DNA from: Actinidia chinensis
Taxonomy: Eukaryota > Streptophyta > Magnoliopsida > Ericales > Actinidiaceae
Assembly (NCBI GenBank): GCA_009663005.1
Contig: CM018903.1
Location: forward strand, 16,462,842 to 16,472,841
Direction: 5' to 3'
DNA length: 10,000 bases
In this document: positions 1-6,711 of the stretch, one piece after another
Layout of the letters: every line of letters begins with the position of its first letter
Position numbering within the stretch: position 1 is the stretch's first letter
Position numbers and translations under genes: made by a program
Notes under the pieces: model-generated
The model's database searches: none
The model's input: the letters and a program-made list of their open reading frames with translations, nothing else
Told to the model about the DNA's origin: nothing

Positions 1-401
1 GAGAGCATAGTCCCAAGGGAGGGATTTATTTGTACTTTGATATTATGACAGGATGTAATACTATTTCCACTGACTTTTCTTCATTTTGAGTTGTTTGCTT
101 ATGTGGTCGGGTCTTGTTTAACCGAGGCATGACAACCACAATAAGACACCTCAACAAGTTGTGACTCATTTAGGTTTTAACTTAGACACTTGTAAACGTT
201 GTTTTGACAGTATAAAATGTAGAAAAAGAAAGAATAAAGCATCTGAAGTCTATGAAGATTCAGTTTTGTTCTGTCATTTTTATGTGGTCTTTCATCGGCC
301 CAAATTTGAAGATATTGGCTCCATTCATATAATTGTTGAATTGAAGGAAAACTTGCTTAAGCTACAGTGCTGGATGTGGTGTACAAACTCAAAAAACAAG
401 C
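1..401. other. Left flank of the retrotransposon complex, no recognised gene
   Basis: This is unique-looking AT-rich DNA. An 82-codon open frame begins at 161 and runs across the insertion boundary, stopping on the first bases of the LTR. If the insertion is removed and one AAAAG is kept, the frame would run on only about ten more codons into 5557 onward before a TAA. Its translation is Cys/Lys-rich (CKRCF, IKCRKRK), but I recognise no family and it has no clear codon bias. I treat it as probably non-coding, or as the remnant of something older that the insertion split. Confidence 0.5.
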
Positions 402-406
402 AAAAG
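402..406. repeat. Left target-site duplication AAAAG of the outer insertion
   Basis: AAAAG lies directly before the LTR terminus TGACGCAGG at 407. The identical AAAAG follows the opposite LTR terminus at 5552-5556. A 5-bp duplication is the usual size for plant LTR retrotransposons. The match shows that 407-5551 entered as one locus, with later rearrangement inside it. The motif is low in complexity, so it is good but not conclusive evidence. Confidence 0.8.
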
Positions 407-827
407 TGACGCAGGACAACAATAAAATTATTGCCCTCCGATTTAATCGATATTAAAAATAGATAAAGTAACCAGAATGTAGAATGGGAGGGGAAAAGTG
501 CGGCTTCCGCCAGAATCAAAGAGAATGGGGAGGGAGAAGTTTGGACTTACCGCCAGATTCAAAGGTGGGAAGAAAAGAAAAACCATCATTTTCTCTATAT
601 TCATACTCAGAATCTGCCTACAATGAAACTAAAGTCTTTTAACTAGAGAAAAATAACCTAACCTTAAACGAAATAAAACAAGCCAATTAGGCTACTTACT
701 AATCAAGCTCAATGGCCAAATATTCTAAAAACAGCTAAAACCCTAATTAGAAATTAAATAACTAATTATAAAAATTATAAAACACAATAATAATAAATAA
801 ACAAATACCAATTTTGCTCCGACATCA
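407..827 (-). repeat. Full LTR of element 1 (3' LTR)
   Basis: This 421-bp LTR is read on the minus strand. On the plus strand it runs from TGACGCAGG to GCTCCGACATCA, the reverse complement of the TG...CA termini. It aligns over its whole length with 2466-2880 (inverted) and 5135-5551 (same orientation). It has small indels, for example GACATCA where the other copies have GCATCA. A purine tract lies directly next to it on the internal side, which makes it the 3' LTR. Confidence 0.85.
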
Positions 828-837
828 TTCTCCTCCA
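828..837 (-). promoter_or_regulatory. Polypurine tract of element 1
   Basis: On the minus strand this reads TGGAGGAGAA and directly abuts the LTR start TGATG. A polypurine tract next to the 3' LTR primes plus-strand DNA synthesis in LTR retrotransposons. The matching tract in element 2 is GGAGGAGGAA at 4999-5008. Confidence 0.75.
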
Positions 838-1228
838 TGAGAAGAACTCAGAACTCGAGTTAATGGAGATACGGAATCGTTCCCATGCCAAAGAATCAAG
901 TACTTGGAGAGAAATCAACCACCCTCGCATGGCTTCTCAAATTTCAATTCTTCCGAGCGACGAACTCCAAAAATAAGTCCGCGTCAAATTGTGACGAAGA
1001 TCCACCCACAATATGGAGGCAAGACGCAAAAAAAATTGTCACAACACCAATCAAATGCTCTTTCCACTTTGGTACCCTTCAAACATTTTGAACTTTCTCA
1101 AACTTCCAAGCAATCTTCGTTCTCAAGAGTATTGAAAAAAAAAATAGCAGCCTTTTGAAAAACGCCTTAAGAAGAAATAGGCCTTGTGACGACGCCAATG
1201 GGTCTGGGATATAATTGCCAGCCTTGGT

Positions 1229-1261
<33 letters not shown>

Positions 1262-1985
1262 AATATCTCGCCAATCTTTATATTGAACTTGTCAACCCCC
1301 ATACTCGTCTATTAGTCAGGCTCTTCGTTCCTTAAAATCAATACCCAAACTAGGAAGGAGCTTTAGTCACCGTTTTCTCGAAATAAGACCAAGAACTTGA
1401 ATAGGAAAGTACTGTCTTCAATAGATCCAACACATATTCAAGCGATCACCCTTGTATGTTGAAGGTCTCGAAGCTCGCTCTGCCAGCTCTTCAAGCTTTC
1501 TAAAGACAAATCGATTCATCCACAGTTATGCTAGATGGTGTGTCTTCAGACATCAAGGTATAATTATTTGAAATTTTCTCAATTTGCGCAAGAACTTCAC
1601 AAGCTGGATTTTCTTTCTCTTTGCCATCGACCTCTAAATTATCTCTGCTGATAGGAATGAGGAATGTATTTACATCAAGATTTCTATCATCTCACTCCAA
1701 TCAAGATGGAAGGTTACGTCGTTGAGCCTCAATGTTATGCCAAAAGAACTTGAGGGCTCGACTATTAATTTCAACTTTTTTTTTTTTTTTTTTTTTTTTA
1801 GCAAACCGAACTTTCTATCATCAGACAACTTTTGCTATTCAAAAAATTGGTCCATCTCATAAAACCAATCAATAAATGCTTTTGATCGGGGCGGCCAGCA
1901 AAGTTAGAGTTTCATTCAAGAATATTACATCTCAAAAAGTCTAAATGATTCAATTATAAATACAAACTATTAATTTCAAAAATTT
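838..1985 (-). mobile_element. Element 1 internal region, 3' part, no intact ORF
   Basis: This is the inverted counterpart of about 3840-4998 in element 2. Shared anchors read as reverse complement include the segment before the purine tract with AACTCGAG, CAAGTACTTGATTC, and GAAGAGGGTGCAACGGTTC. Alignment continues to about 1985 and then breaks. Every frame has many stops, and the two copies differ by frequent indels. A run of 24 T (1776-1799) expands a short A tract that is only three bases long in element 2. Apart from the gag remnant, I recognise no protein domain. Confidence 0.75.
1640..1905 (-). pseudogene. Decayed Ty3/gypsy Gag domain in element 1
   Basis: The minus strand contains IDWFYEMDQFFE followed by an in-frame TAG, then QKLS and, after an indel, RKVRFA. 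This matches the retrotransposon Gag pattern of an aspartate-proline start, an acidic FF segment and a basic KVRFA segment, as in plant gypsy polyproteins. Capsid Gag forms the particle that packages element RNA. The reading frame is broken by stops and length changes, and the T24 run interrupts the homology, so no protein can be made. The same domain is decayed differently in element 2 at 3916-4230. The family call rests on the motif pattern, not on a search. Confidence 0.6.
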
Positions 1986-2168
1986 TAGATTAGTAGTTCA
2001 AGTTTGAGAAATTACAGATCAGTGAAAAATTTTTTAGAAATTGCAGATTAGTGAAAAAAATTCCAAAATTTCAGATTAGTGGGAATTTTTTTGGAAATTG
2101 CAAATCAGTAGGAGACTTTTTGGAAATTCCAGATCAGTGGGGTAAAACATTTTAGGGAGAAATTCAAA
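1986..2168 (+). repeat. Inverted internal segment inside element 1
   Basis: This stretch aligns in the same orientation with about 3595-3790 of element 2 (shared GTTCAAG, CAGATCAGTG, GAGACTTT), although the rest of element 1 is in the opposite orientation. In element 2 the corresponding segment is flanked by inverted short repeats, ATTTCAGAAA near 3588 and TTTCTGAAAT near 3838. These could have mediated the flip. It consists of degenerate units of about 35 bp built on GATCAGTG and GGAAATT. At the other end it joins LTR 2173 through a short AAATT, which also lies between LTR and primer site in element 2, so a deletion probably removed the primer site here. Confidence 0.65.
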
Positions 2169-2172
2169 AATT

Positions 2173-2465
2173 TGACGCAGGACACCAATAAAAATTGTTG
2201 CCCTCCGATTTAATGATATCAAAAATAGATAAACTAACTAGATGTAGAATGGGAGGGGGAAGTACGGCTTCCGCCAGAATAACGAGAATGGGGAGGAGAA
2301 GTTTAGCTTCTTCAGATTCAAAAGGTGGAAGATCAAGAAAAACTTCGTTTTCTCTTTATTTTCATATTACTCATAATCTGTCTACAAATTGACAACTAAA
2401 GCTTTTAAATAGAGAAAAATAAACTAACCTAACGAAATAAAACAGCCCAATAGGCTACTACTAAT
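2173..2465 (-). repeat. Partial LTR of element 1 (R/U5 part of its 5' LTR)
   Basis: It begins on the plus strand with the LTR terminus TGACGCAGG and ends at GGCTACTACTAAT, where a full LTR would continue with CAGGCCCAATGG. The break coincides with the first base of the oppositely oriented LTR at 2466. It is the left half of an LTR interrupted by insertion of element 2. Confidence 0.8.
2461..2465. repeat. Target-site duplication CTAAT of element 2, left copy
   Basis: CTAAT is the LTR sequence directly before the TGATGCGG start of element 2. The expected second copy is found inverted and worn (ATAG, for ATTAG) at 5131-5134 beside the LTR terminus at 5135. That is where it would lie after the flip proposed for the right end. 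Confidence 0.55.
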
Positions 2466-2601
2466 TGATGCGGAGCAAAATTGTATTTGTTATTTATTAA
2501 TTATTGTGTTTTATAATTTTATAATTGTGTTTAATTTCTAATAGGATTTTAGCTGTTTTAGAATATTGGCCATTGTGGACTGATTAGTAGTAGCCTATTG
2601 A

Positions 2602-2647
<46 letters not shown>

Positions 2648-2698
2648 AAGACTTTAGTTTCAATTTGTAGGCAGATTATGAGTATGAAAATAAAGAGG

Positions 2699-2731
<33 letters not shown>

Positions 2732-2880
2732 ATTTGGCGGAAGCCAAACTTTTTCCTCCCATTCTATTTTGATTCTGGCGGAAGTCGAACTTTCCCCTCC
2801 TATTCTACATTTTGGTTACTTTATCTATTTTTGATATCGATTAAATCGGAGGGCAACAATTTTATTGTTGTCTTGCGTCA
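2466..2880 (+). repeat. Full 5' LTR of element 2
   Basis: The LTR runs from TGATGCGGAGC to TTGCGTCA, so it has TG...CA ends, and it is followed five bases later by a tRNA primer site. It faces the inverted partial LTR 2173-2465 head to head, forming a long imperfect palindrome with a loop of about 120 bases. Confidence 0.88.
2640..2694 (+). promoter_or_regulatory. Possible LTR promoter (TATTTAAA) and polyadenylation signal (AATAAA)
   Basis: TATTTAAA at 2640-2647 lies in the middle of the LTR and recurs in the other family copies (CTATTTAAA in 2173-2465 and 5135-5551, altered in 407-827). AATAAA follows at 2689-2694. A TATA-like box followed by AATAAA is the usual layout around the R region of an LTR. 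This is motif evidence only. Confidence 0.35.
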
Positions 2881-2884
2881 AATT

Positions 2885-2896
2885 TGGTATCAGAGC
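2885..2896 (+). promoter_or_regulatory. Primer binding site for initiator-Met tRNA
   Basis: TGGTATCAGAGC is the common plant LTR-retrotransposon primer site, complementary to the 3' end of initiator methionine tRNA with CCA. It starts four bases after the LTR end at 2880. It fixes the plus orientation of element 2 and identifies 2466-2880 as the 5' LTR. Element 1 has no copy. Confidence 0.92.
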
Positions 2897-2930
2897 CGAA
2901 TTGATCTCCGTTATCCCCAAAACCTACAAT

Positions 2931-3044
2931 ATGTTCTCAATCGAATCATCCGCTGCCACCCACCCTTCACTCGAGTCCCCAATAGCACCAATCGTATTCG
3001 GAAGACAAGGATTGACGAACGATACCATCGGATTGTCGAATTGA
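2931..3044 (+). pseudogene. Possible remnant of the gag start, 37 codons
   Basis: An ATG 34 bases after the primer site opens a frame starting MFSIESSAATHPSLESP and stopping with TGA at 3042-3044. The position fits the start of gag, and base composition here is more balanced than in the surrounding repeats. A short Ser/Pro/Thr-rich leader is common in such proteins, but I see no family motif, so it could be chance. The Gag-like domain lies 870 bases further on, separated by repeats. Confidence 0.3.
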
Positions 3045-3140
3045 ATGTTCCAAGTCTGGGTCCTATCAAAATGTAGTCAAAATCCGACTTTATAGCCCAC
3101 TGTGCTCGCTTCGACAAACGAGTCCAGAACATCAAAAAAA

Positions 3141-3309
3141 GGACGCCAACCAACGTCACACGCGCCATCACGCAGCCATACCTGTCGGCGCGTGAGATAA
3201 TCGCATGCACGCACGCCACACGGCCGAGGAGTGAAAACGACGCGTGGAACCAGTCGCCTACGCACGTGCCCACGCACCTCGTCAGCATTGCCACGTCAGC
3301 ACAGTGCAT
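3141..3309. other. GC-rich block in the element 2 leader
   Basis: This stretch is clearly GC-rich in an AT-rich window and dense in CACG, GCGC and CACGTCAGC-like words. A 132-codon minus frame covers it (2911-3309), but only because stop codons are rare in GC-rich DNA; its translation is Arg/Cys-rich and I recognise no domain. Element 1 has lost this part. It may be part of the untranslated leader or a passenger fragment. Confidence 0.5.
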
Positions 3310-3324
3310 ATCAGCAATGTGGTA

Positions 3325-3340
3325 AAATTACACTTATAAG

Positions 3341-3371
<31 letters not shown>

Positions 3372-3478
3372 ACTGAACTTTTGTGAAATTACAGTTTAGC
3401 GTCCCTGAAATTTGGATAAATTACATTTTAGGCCCTAAAGTTTAGAATAATTACAGTTTGATCCCTTTGCTGTTGTAC
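3325..3478 (+). repeat. Tandem repeat, five units of about 31 bp
   Basis: Degenerate units start near 3325, 3356, 3386, 3417 and 3448. Each has the form AAATTAC(A/T)xTTT, then a CCCTGAA-like core, then CTTTGG or TTTGGA. Similar AAATTACA...CCCTGAAA repeats occur in plant LTR elements and nearby intergenic DNA (from memory). No coding role is visible. Confidence 0.7.
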
Positions 3479-3587
3479 TCTGATAAAGTTGATTTGCGTC
3501 ACTTAGATTCTGAAAATTACAATTTGTCCCAGACATCTCTAAAATATCAAATTCAGGGGATAATTTAGGAAAATTTAAAATAGTGGG

Positions 3588-3846
3588 TAACTATTTCAGA
3601 AATTCAGATTTAGACGTAGTTCAAGTTGAGAGAAAATTGCAGATCAGTGGAAAAAAAGTTTTAAAAAATGCAGATTAGGGAAAAAAATTTCGAAAAATTT
3701 CGATCAATGGGATTTTTTTTGGAAATTAAGATAAGTAAGAGACTTTATTGGAAATCCAGATTAGTGGGTAAACCATTTAGAATTCAGATCAGTGGCTTAA
3801 TTCTTGGAAATTTTAAATCAGTGGAAGTGGTAAGATTTTCTGAAAT
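3588..3846 (+). repeat. Second degenerate repeat region of element 2 (GATCAGTGG / GGAAATT units)
   Basis: Units of about 30-40 bp repeat CAGAT(C/T)AGTGG followed by A- or T-runs and GGAAATT. The region is bounded by ATTTCAGAAA near 3588 and its inverse TTTCTGAAAT near 3838. The homologous segment in element 1 (1986-2168) lies in the opposite relative orientation. Confidence 0.65.
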
Positions 3847-3915
3847 TATATTTTGGTATTATTTATAATGATATTTGGACTTTTGAGATGCAATATCCTG
3901 ATGATCGTCGCTACT

Positions 3916-4230
3916 TTGGATGGCTGCCCTGATCCAAAAGGTCTTTATGATTGGGTTTAATGAGAGGACAATTTTTTGAATATCCACAAGTTGTCTAATG
4001 ATAAGAAAGTTCGGTTTGCTAAATGAAATTAATTAGTCGAGCCAAGTTCTTTTGCGCATATAACATTGAGGCTCAACGACGGCGGCAACCTCCCATCTTT
4101 GATTGGAGTGAAAATGATAGAAATTTTGATGTAGCTAAGTAACTACATTTCCTCATCCTCATAGTCAGAAGAGAAAAATTGAGCGATTGCAAAGAGAAGC
4201 ATCAGCTTGTTGAAGTTCTTGCGCAAATTT
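3916..4230 (+). pseudogene. Decayed Ty3/gypsy Gag domain in element 2
   Basis: From 3916 one frame reads LDGCPDPKGLYDWV and then TAA. After shifts the other frames read GQFFEYPQV, LSNDKKVRFAK, and a basic segment with IEAQRRR before IFDW. In order these resemble the capsid-like Gag of plant gypsy elements, where the acidic FF segment and the KVRFAK segment are recognisable. Each piece lies in a different frame and stops intervene, so the domain is dead. No CCHC zinc knuckle is seen downstream. It matches the independently decayed domain in element 1. The family call is by motif pattern only. Confidence 0.65.
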
Positions 4231-4563
4231 AGAAAATTTCAAATAAGTTTTATACCTTGATTCTGAAGACCACACCATCTAGTCTAACTGTGGATGGATG
4301 AATACGATTGTCTTTAAGAAAGTTGAAGAGTGCATAGCGAAGGCTTAGCAGCAGAACTTCAACAACAAGGGTGATCTGCTGGAATCAGTGTTAGATCTAT
4401 TAAAGACAGTATATTCAACTTATGCAAAGTTCTGGTCTTGATTTTGAGAAAAACGGTAACTAAAGTGCATTCTAGTTTTGGGATGATTTTATAGAAATGA
4501 AGAGCCTGACTAATAAGGACTATTAGGGGGTTGACAAGTACAATACAAAATATTGGAGATATA

Positions 4564-4596
<33 letters not shown>

Positions 4597-4998
4597 ACCA
4601 AGGCTGTTTGCTGCAATCATCATCCAGACCCATTGGCGTGTCACAAGGCCTATTATTCTTATAGCGTTTTTCAAAAGGTTGCTATATTTTTAATACTCTT
4701 GGAGACGAAGAGTGCTTGGAAAGAGTTGAGAAAGGTCAAAATGGTGCAAAGGGTACCAAAAGTGGATAGAATCGATTTTGATTGGTGTTGACACTTTCTT
4801 TGCGTCTTGACCTCCATATTTTGGATCTCGTCAACAATTTGACGATGGGCGTTATTTGGAGTTCGTTCTCGGAAGAATTGAATTTTTTAAGAGTCATCGA
4901 GAGTGTTGATTTACTCCAAGTACTTGATTCTTTTTTTTGTTTATTTGGATGGACGAATTCAGTATCTCCCATTAACTCGAGGTCGAGTTCTTCTCAGT
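4231..4998 (+). mobile_element. Element 2 internal region, 3' part, no recognisable coding
   Basis: This is homologous to the inverted stretch 838-1600 of element 1. No frame keeps open for long in both copies, and neither reverse-transcriptase nor integrase motifs appear. The last bases before the purine tract (AACTCGAGGTCGAGTTC) resemble the C-terminal end of gypsy pol genes, where a Leu/Arg/Ser-rich tail precedes the purine tract. This suggests a large internal deletion from a coding ancestor, but the point is weak. Confidence 0.5.
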
Positions 4999-5008
4999 GG
5001 AGGAGGAA
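4999..5008 (+). promoter_or_regulatory. Polypurine tract of element 2
   Basis: GGAGGAGGAA directly abuts the LTR start TGATGCGC at 5009. Its match in element 1 is at 828-837 on the minus strand. Confidence 0.8.
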
Positions 5009-5130
5009 TGATGCGCAAGCAAACGTGTATTTGTTTATTATTAATTATTGTGTTTTATAATTTTATAATTAGTTATTTATTTCTAATTAGGGTTTAGCTG
5101 TTTTAGATATTTGGCCATTGGGCCTGCCTG
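5009..5130 (+). repeat. Truncated 3' LTR of element 2 (U3 part)
   Basis: It begins TGATGCGC and follows the LTR sequence to GGCCATTGGGCCTG. It then has an extra CCTG and stops where a full LTR would continue ATTAGTAGTAGCC. The break falls at the same LTR position as the end of 2173-2465, so the two fragments together make one complete LTR. It is directly followed by a worn ATTAG and an inverted LTR. Confidence 0.8.
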
Positions 5131-5134
5131 ATAG
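5131..5134. repeat. Worn, inverted target-site duplication (ATAG for ATTAG)
   Basis: ATAG lies between the truncated LTR and the LTR terminus at 5135. It is the reverse complement of CTAAT at 2461-2465 with one base missing. If the R/U5 half of the LTR and its attached duplication flipped together, this is where the duplication would end up. Confidence 0.45.
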
Positions 5135-5281
5135 TGACGCAGGACAACAATAAATTGTTGCCCTGCCGATTTAATCGATATCAAAAATAGTAAGGAACCA
5201 GAATGTAGAATGGAAGGGGGAAGTTCAGCTTCCGCCAGAATCAAAGAAGAATGGGAGGGAGAAGTTTGGCTTCCGCCAGAT

Positions 5282-5324
<43 letters not shown>

Positions 5325-5417
5325 TTCATACTCATAATCTGCCTACAAATTGAAACTAAAGTATTTTTAAATAGAGAAAAATAAGTTAACCCTAAATGAA
5401 ATAAAACAAGACCAATA

Positions 5418-5459
<42 letters not shown>

Positions 5460-5551
5460 GCTAAAACCCTAATTAGAAATTAAATAACTAATTATAAAAT
5501 TATAAAACACAATAATTAATAAATAAACAAATACAATTTTGCTCCGCATCA
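5135..5551 (-). repeat. Apparently full minus-strand LTR, probably a hybrid of elements 1 and 2
   Basis: This 417-bp LTR runs from TGACGCAGG to GCTCCGCATCA and borders the right AAAAG. No primer site lies on its internal side, as a true 5' LTR of a minus-strand element would need. The left part, to GGCTACTACTAAT near 5435, carries the variants of 2466-2880 (GGTTGGAAG, GAATGGGAGG). The right part is needed to complete element 1. I infer that it is a junction of element 2 R/U5 (inverted) and element 1 U3. Confidence 0.75.
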
Positions 5552-5556
5552 AAAAG
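5552..5556. repeat. Right target-site duplication AAAAG of the outer insertion
   Basis: This AAAAG is identical to 402-406 and directly follows the LTR end GCATCA. Confidence 0.8.
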
Positions 5557-6001
5557 CATGGATTATCAAAGTGGCCATTAGGTAGATAAAAGTTGAGGAA
5601 GAGTTGAAAAAAAATTCAAAGTAAATCCAAATGGAGATAGAGCAGGACTGGTAGACAGCCTAACAAAATTGATTTGGATTTTGCTTGTGATGATGAGTAA
5701 AATAAGCTTGATGCAACTGCAAGAAGAAATGAGTAAACCTTCTGAAATAAAAATTGAAAGAAAGTGTAAAAGTTACCGTCGACCAGTCATTGCAGGGAAA
5801 GTGATGGCATACATCCCAACTCTCTCCTTTTACATCACATCTCACTTCTTAGCAAAAATAAAAATCTTGAAATCTCTCATGATCTGATACAGATAAGCTT
5901 TTTTTTCTTCTTTAATTAAGTTCATCAAAAAAGAGGAGAAAAAGCAAGAGGGTAAAGGAAAAAAAGCAAGGTCAGATGATTTCTTTTCTCTTTTTCCATA
6001 G
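5557..6001. other. Right flank of the complex, no recognised gene
   Basis: This is AT- and purine-rich DNA. Short plus-strand pieces look faintly coding, for example PNKIDLDFACDDE in one frame around 5660-5698 before a TAA. Nothing extends far and no family is recognised. A near repeat, CTGATACAGATAAGC near 5885 and CTGATCCAGATAAGC near 6015, is visible. It ends in a pyrimidine-rich stretch with CCATAG that could pass for a splice acceptor. Confidence 0.4.
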
Positions 6002-6264
6002 AACTTTCACTATCTGATCCAGATAAGCCTCCTTTCTAGAATCCTGGTTCAAGGAAAACCACAACCAGAAAGACTTATGGCACCAACTCTGTTGGTGGAT
6101 ATACGAATGGATTTGGAACTGCATCTGCAACGGCATGATCAGCTTACAGATATACAATCTGAGTAGTTTTTTCTCATGAATTGCAGGTTTTTAATCAATT
6201 TCAGTTTACAGAAGTTTCCGCTGTTTTGCTTCTTGGATTTTTCACTGGTTTTGGAGTGTCTTAA
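6002..6264 (+). other. Two weak exon-like open stretches, unidentified
   Basis: After the acceptor-like TTTTTCCATAG a frame stays open for 54 codons to TAG at 6164-6166; an overlapping frame contains KTYGTNSVGGYTNGFG, so the correct frame is unclear. After a second acceptor-like AATTGCAG a frame of 25 codons from 6187 reads with a hydrophobic end (VLLLGFFTGFGVS) and stops with TAA at 6262-6264. No donor site joins them convincingly, and a 61-codon minus frame also covers the first. They may be worn exons or chance. Confidence 0.2.
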
Positions 6265-6378
6265 GTCTATAACCAAATCTAGAACATTGAATAAGCCACT
6301 TATTGACAGTAGGCACTGGCCAAATCAATTATGAAGTTATCATAGAAGTTACAAGAGTTTAACACATAACAAACTTGT

Positions 6379-6510
6379 AAAGGCCTATATGCATGGTCTA
6401 ATTAATAACTAAACATGTGTACATGGAAAGCCCTATATACATGGTTGAATAACTAAACATGTGAACATATCAAGGCCAACATGCATGGTCTAATAACTAA
6501 ACATGTATCC
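6379..6510 (+). repeat. Tandem repeat, three units of about 39-48 bp
   Basis: Units start near 6379, 6427 and 6472. Each reads AAGGCC or AAGCCC, then TATATGCATGG or close, then AATAACTAAACATGT. The last unit is shorter. No coding content is visible. Confidence 0.75.
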
Positions 6511-6604
6511 ATTTTTTCTGACAAGTATATTTTAACATGTATGTACCCATACACCCTTACATGATCTAGAAACATAAATAATCATGTTGGTCCCAAAATC
6601 AAAA

Positions 6605-6605
<1 letters not shown>

Positions 6606-6668
<63 letters not shown>

Positions 6669-6673
6669 CCCCC

Positions 6674-6704
<31 letters not shown>

Positions 6705-6711
6705 AAAAAAA
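6606..6711. repeat. Homopolymer block A61-C28-A17
   Basis: There are 61 A, then exactly 28 C, then 17 A, with no interruptions. A long pure C run inside a pure A run is unusual in natural plant DNA and is a common site of sequencing or assembly error. The minus-strand open frame over it is only a run of Phe and Gly codons. No retrotransposed gene body or flanking duplication is seen to explain the A tract as a poly(A) tail. Confidence 0.85.

Larger units (their letters stand above)
407..2465 (-). mobile_element. Element 1: older minus-strand copy, truncated inside
   Basis: Read on the minus strand this is a partial 5' LTR (2465 to 2173), a shortened internal region, a purine tract and a full 3' LTR (827 to 407). 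Against element 2 it lacks the primer binding site and roughly the first 700 bp of internal DNA, and a short internal piece is inverted. Its two LTR segments share variants such as GAATGGGGAGG and GGTGG before GAAGA, where LTR 2466-2880 has GAATGGGAGG and GGTTGGAAG. That supports pairing 407-827 with 2173-2465. The remaining U3 part of its 5' LTR is probably the right-hand portion of 5135-5551, which borders the AAAAG duplication. Confidence 0.7.
2466..5134 (+). mobile_element. Element 2: younger plus-strand copy nested in the LTR of element 1
   Basis: The element has a 415-bp 5' LTR, a primer binding site complementary to initiator-Met tRNA, 2128 bp of internal DNA, a purine tract and the U3 part of a 3' LTR. 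The rest of its 3' LTR is probably the left part of 5135-5551, inverted. That piece shares GGTTGGAAG and GAATGGGAGG with 2466-2880 and not with element 1. It codes for no enzyme, so it is non-autonomous. The LTRs are longer than typical TRIMs and the internal region shorter than typical LARDs. Confidence 0.75.
407..5551. mobile_element. Composite non-autonomous LTR retrotransposon complex, two copies in opposite orientation
   Basis: The block contains five LTR segments of one family (LTR about 415 bp, sense strand TGATGCGGAGC...TGCGTCA) plus two internal regions. From left to right they are a full minus LTR (407-827), minus internal DNA, a partial minus LTR (2173-2465), a full plus LTR (2466-2880), plus internal DNA, a partial plus LTR (5009-5130) and a full minus LTR (5135-5551). 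The outer ends carry AAAAG duplications. The only protein trace is a decayed Ty3/gypsy Gag domain in each copy. No protease, reverse transcriptase, RNase H or integrase is seen, so mobilisation would need enzymes from an autonomous relative. The order is explained by nested insertion into an LTR followed by local inversion. Confidence 0.85.

Noticed and set aside
161..409. 82-codon plus frame with Cys/Lys-rich start
   Set aside because: No family recognised; it ends by chance in the inserted LTR and would stop soon after even without the insertion.
2911..3309. 132-codon open frame on the minus strand
   Set aside because: It runs antisense through the retroelement leader and is open because of the GC-rich block; no domain or homologous frame in element 1.
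4359..5097. Several 64-92-codon frames on both strands
   Set aside because: All lie in the decayed 3' internal region of element 2 or cross into the LTR, and none is conserved in the inverted copy.
5135..5551. Reading this LTR as a simple 5' LTR of a single minus-strand element 407-5551
   Set aside because: No primer binding site adjoins it, another LTR fragment abuts it directly, and its left part resembles element 2's LTR.
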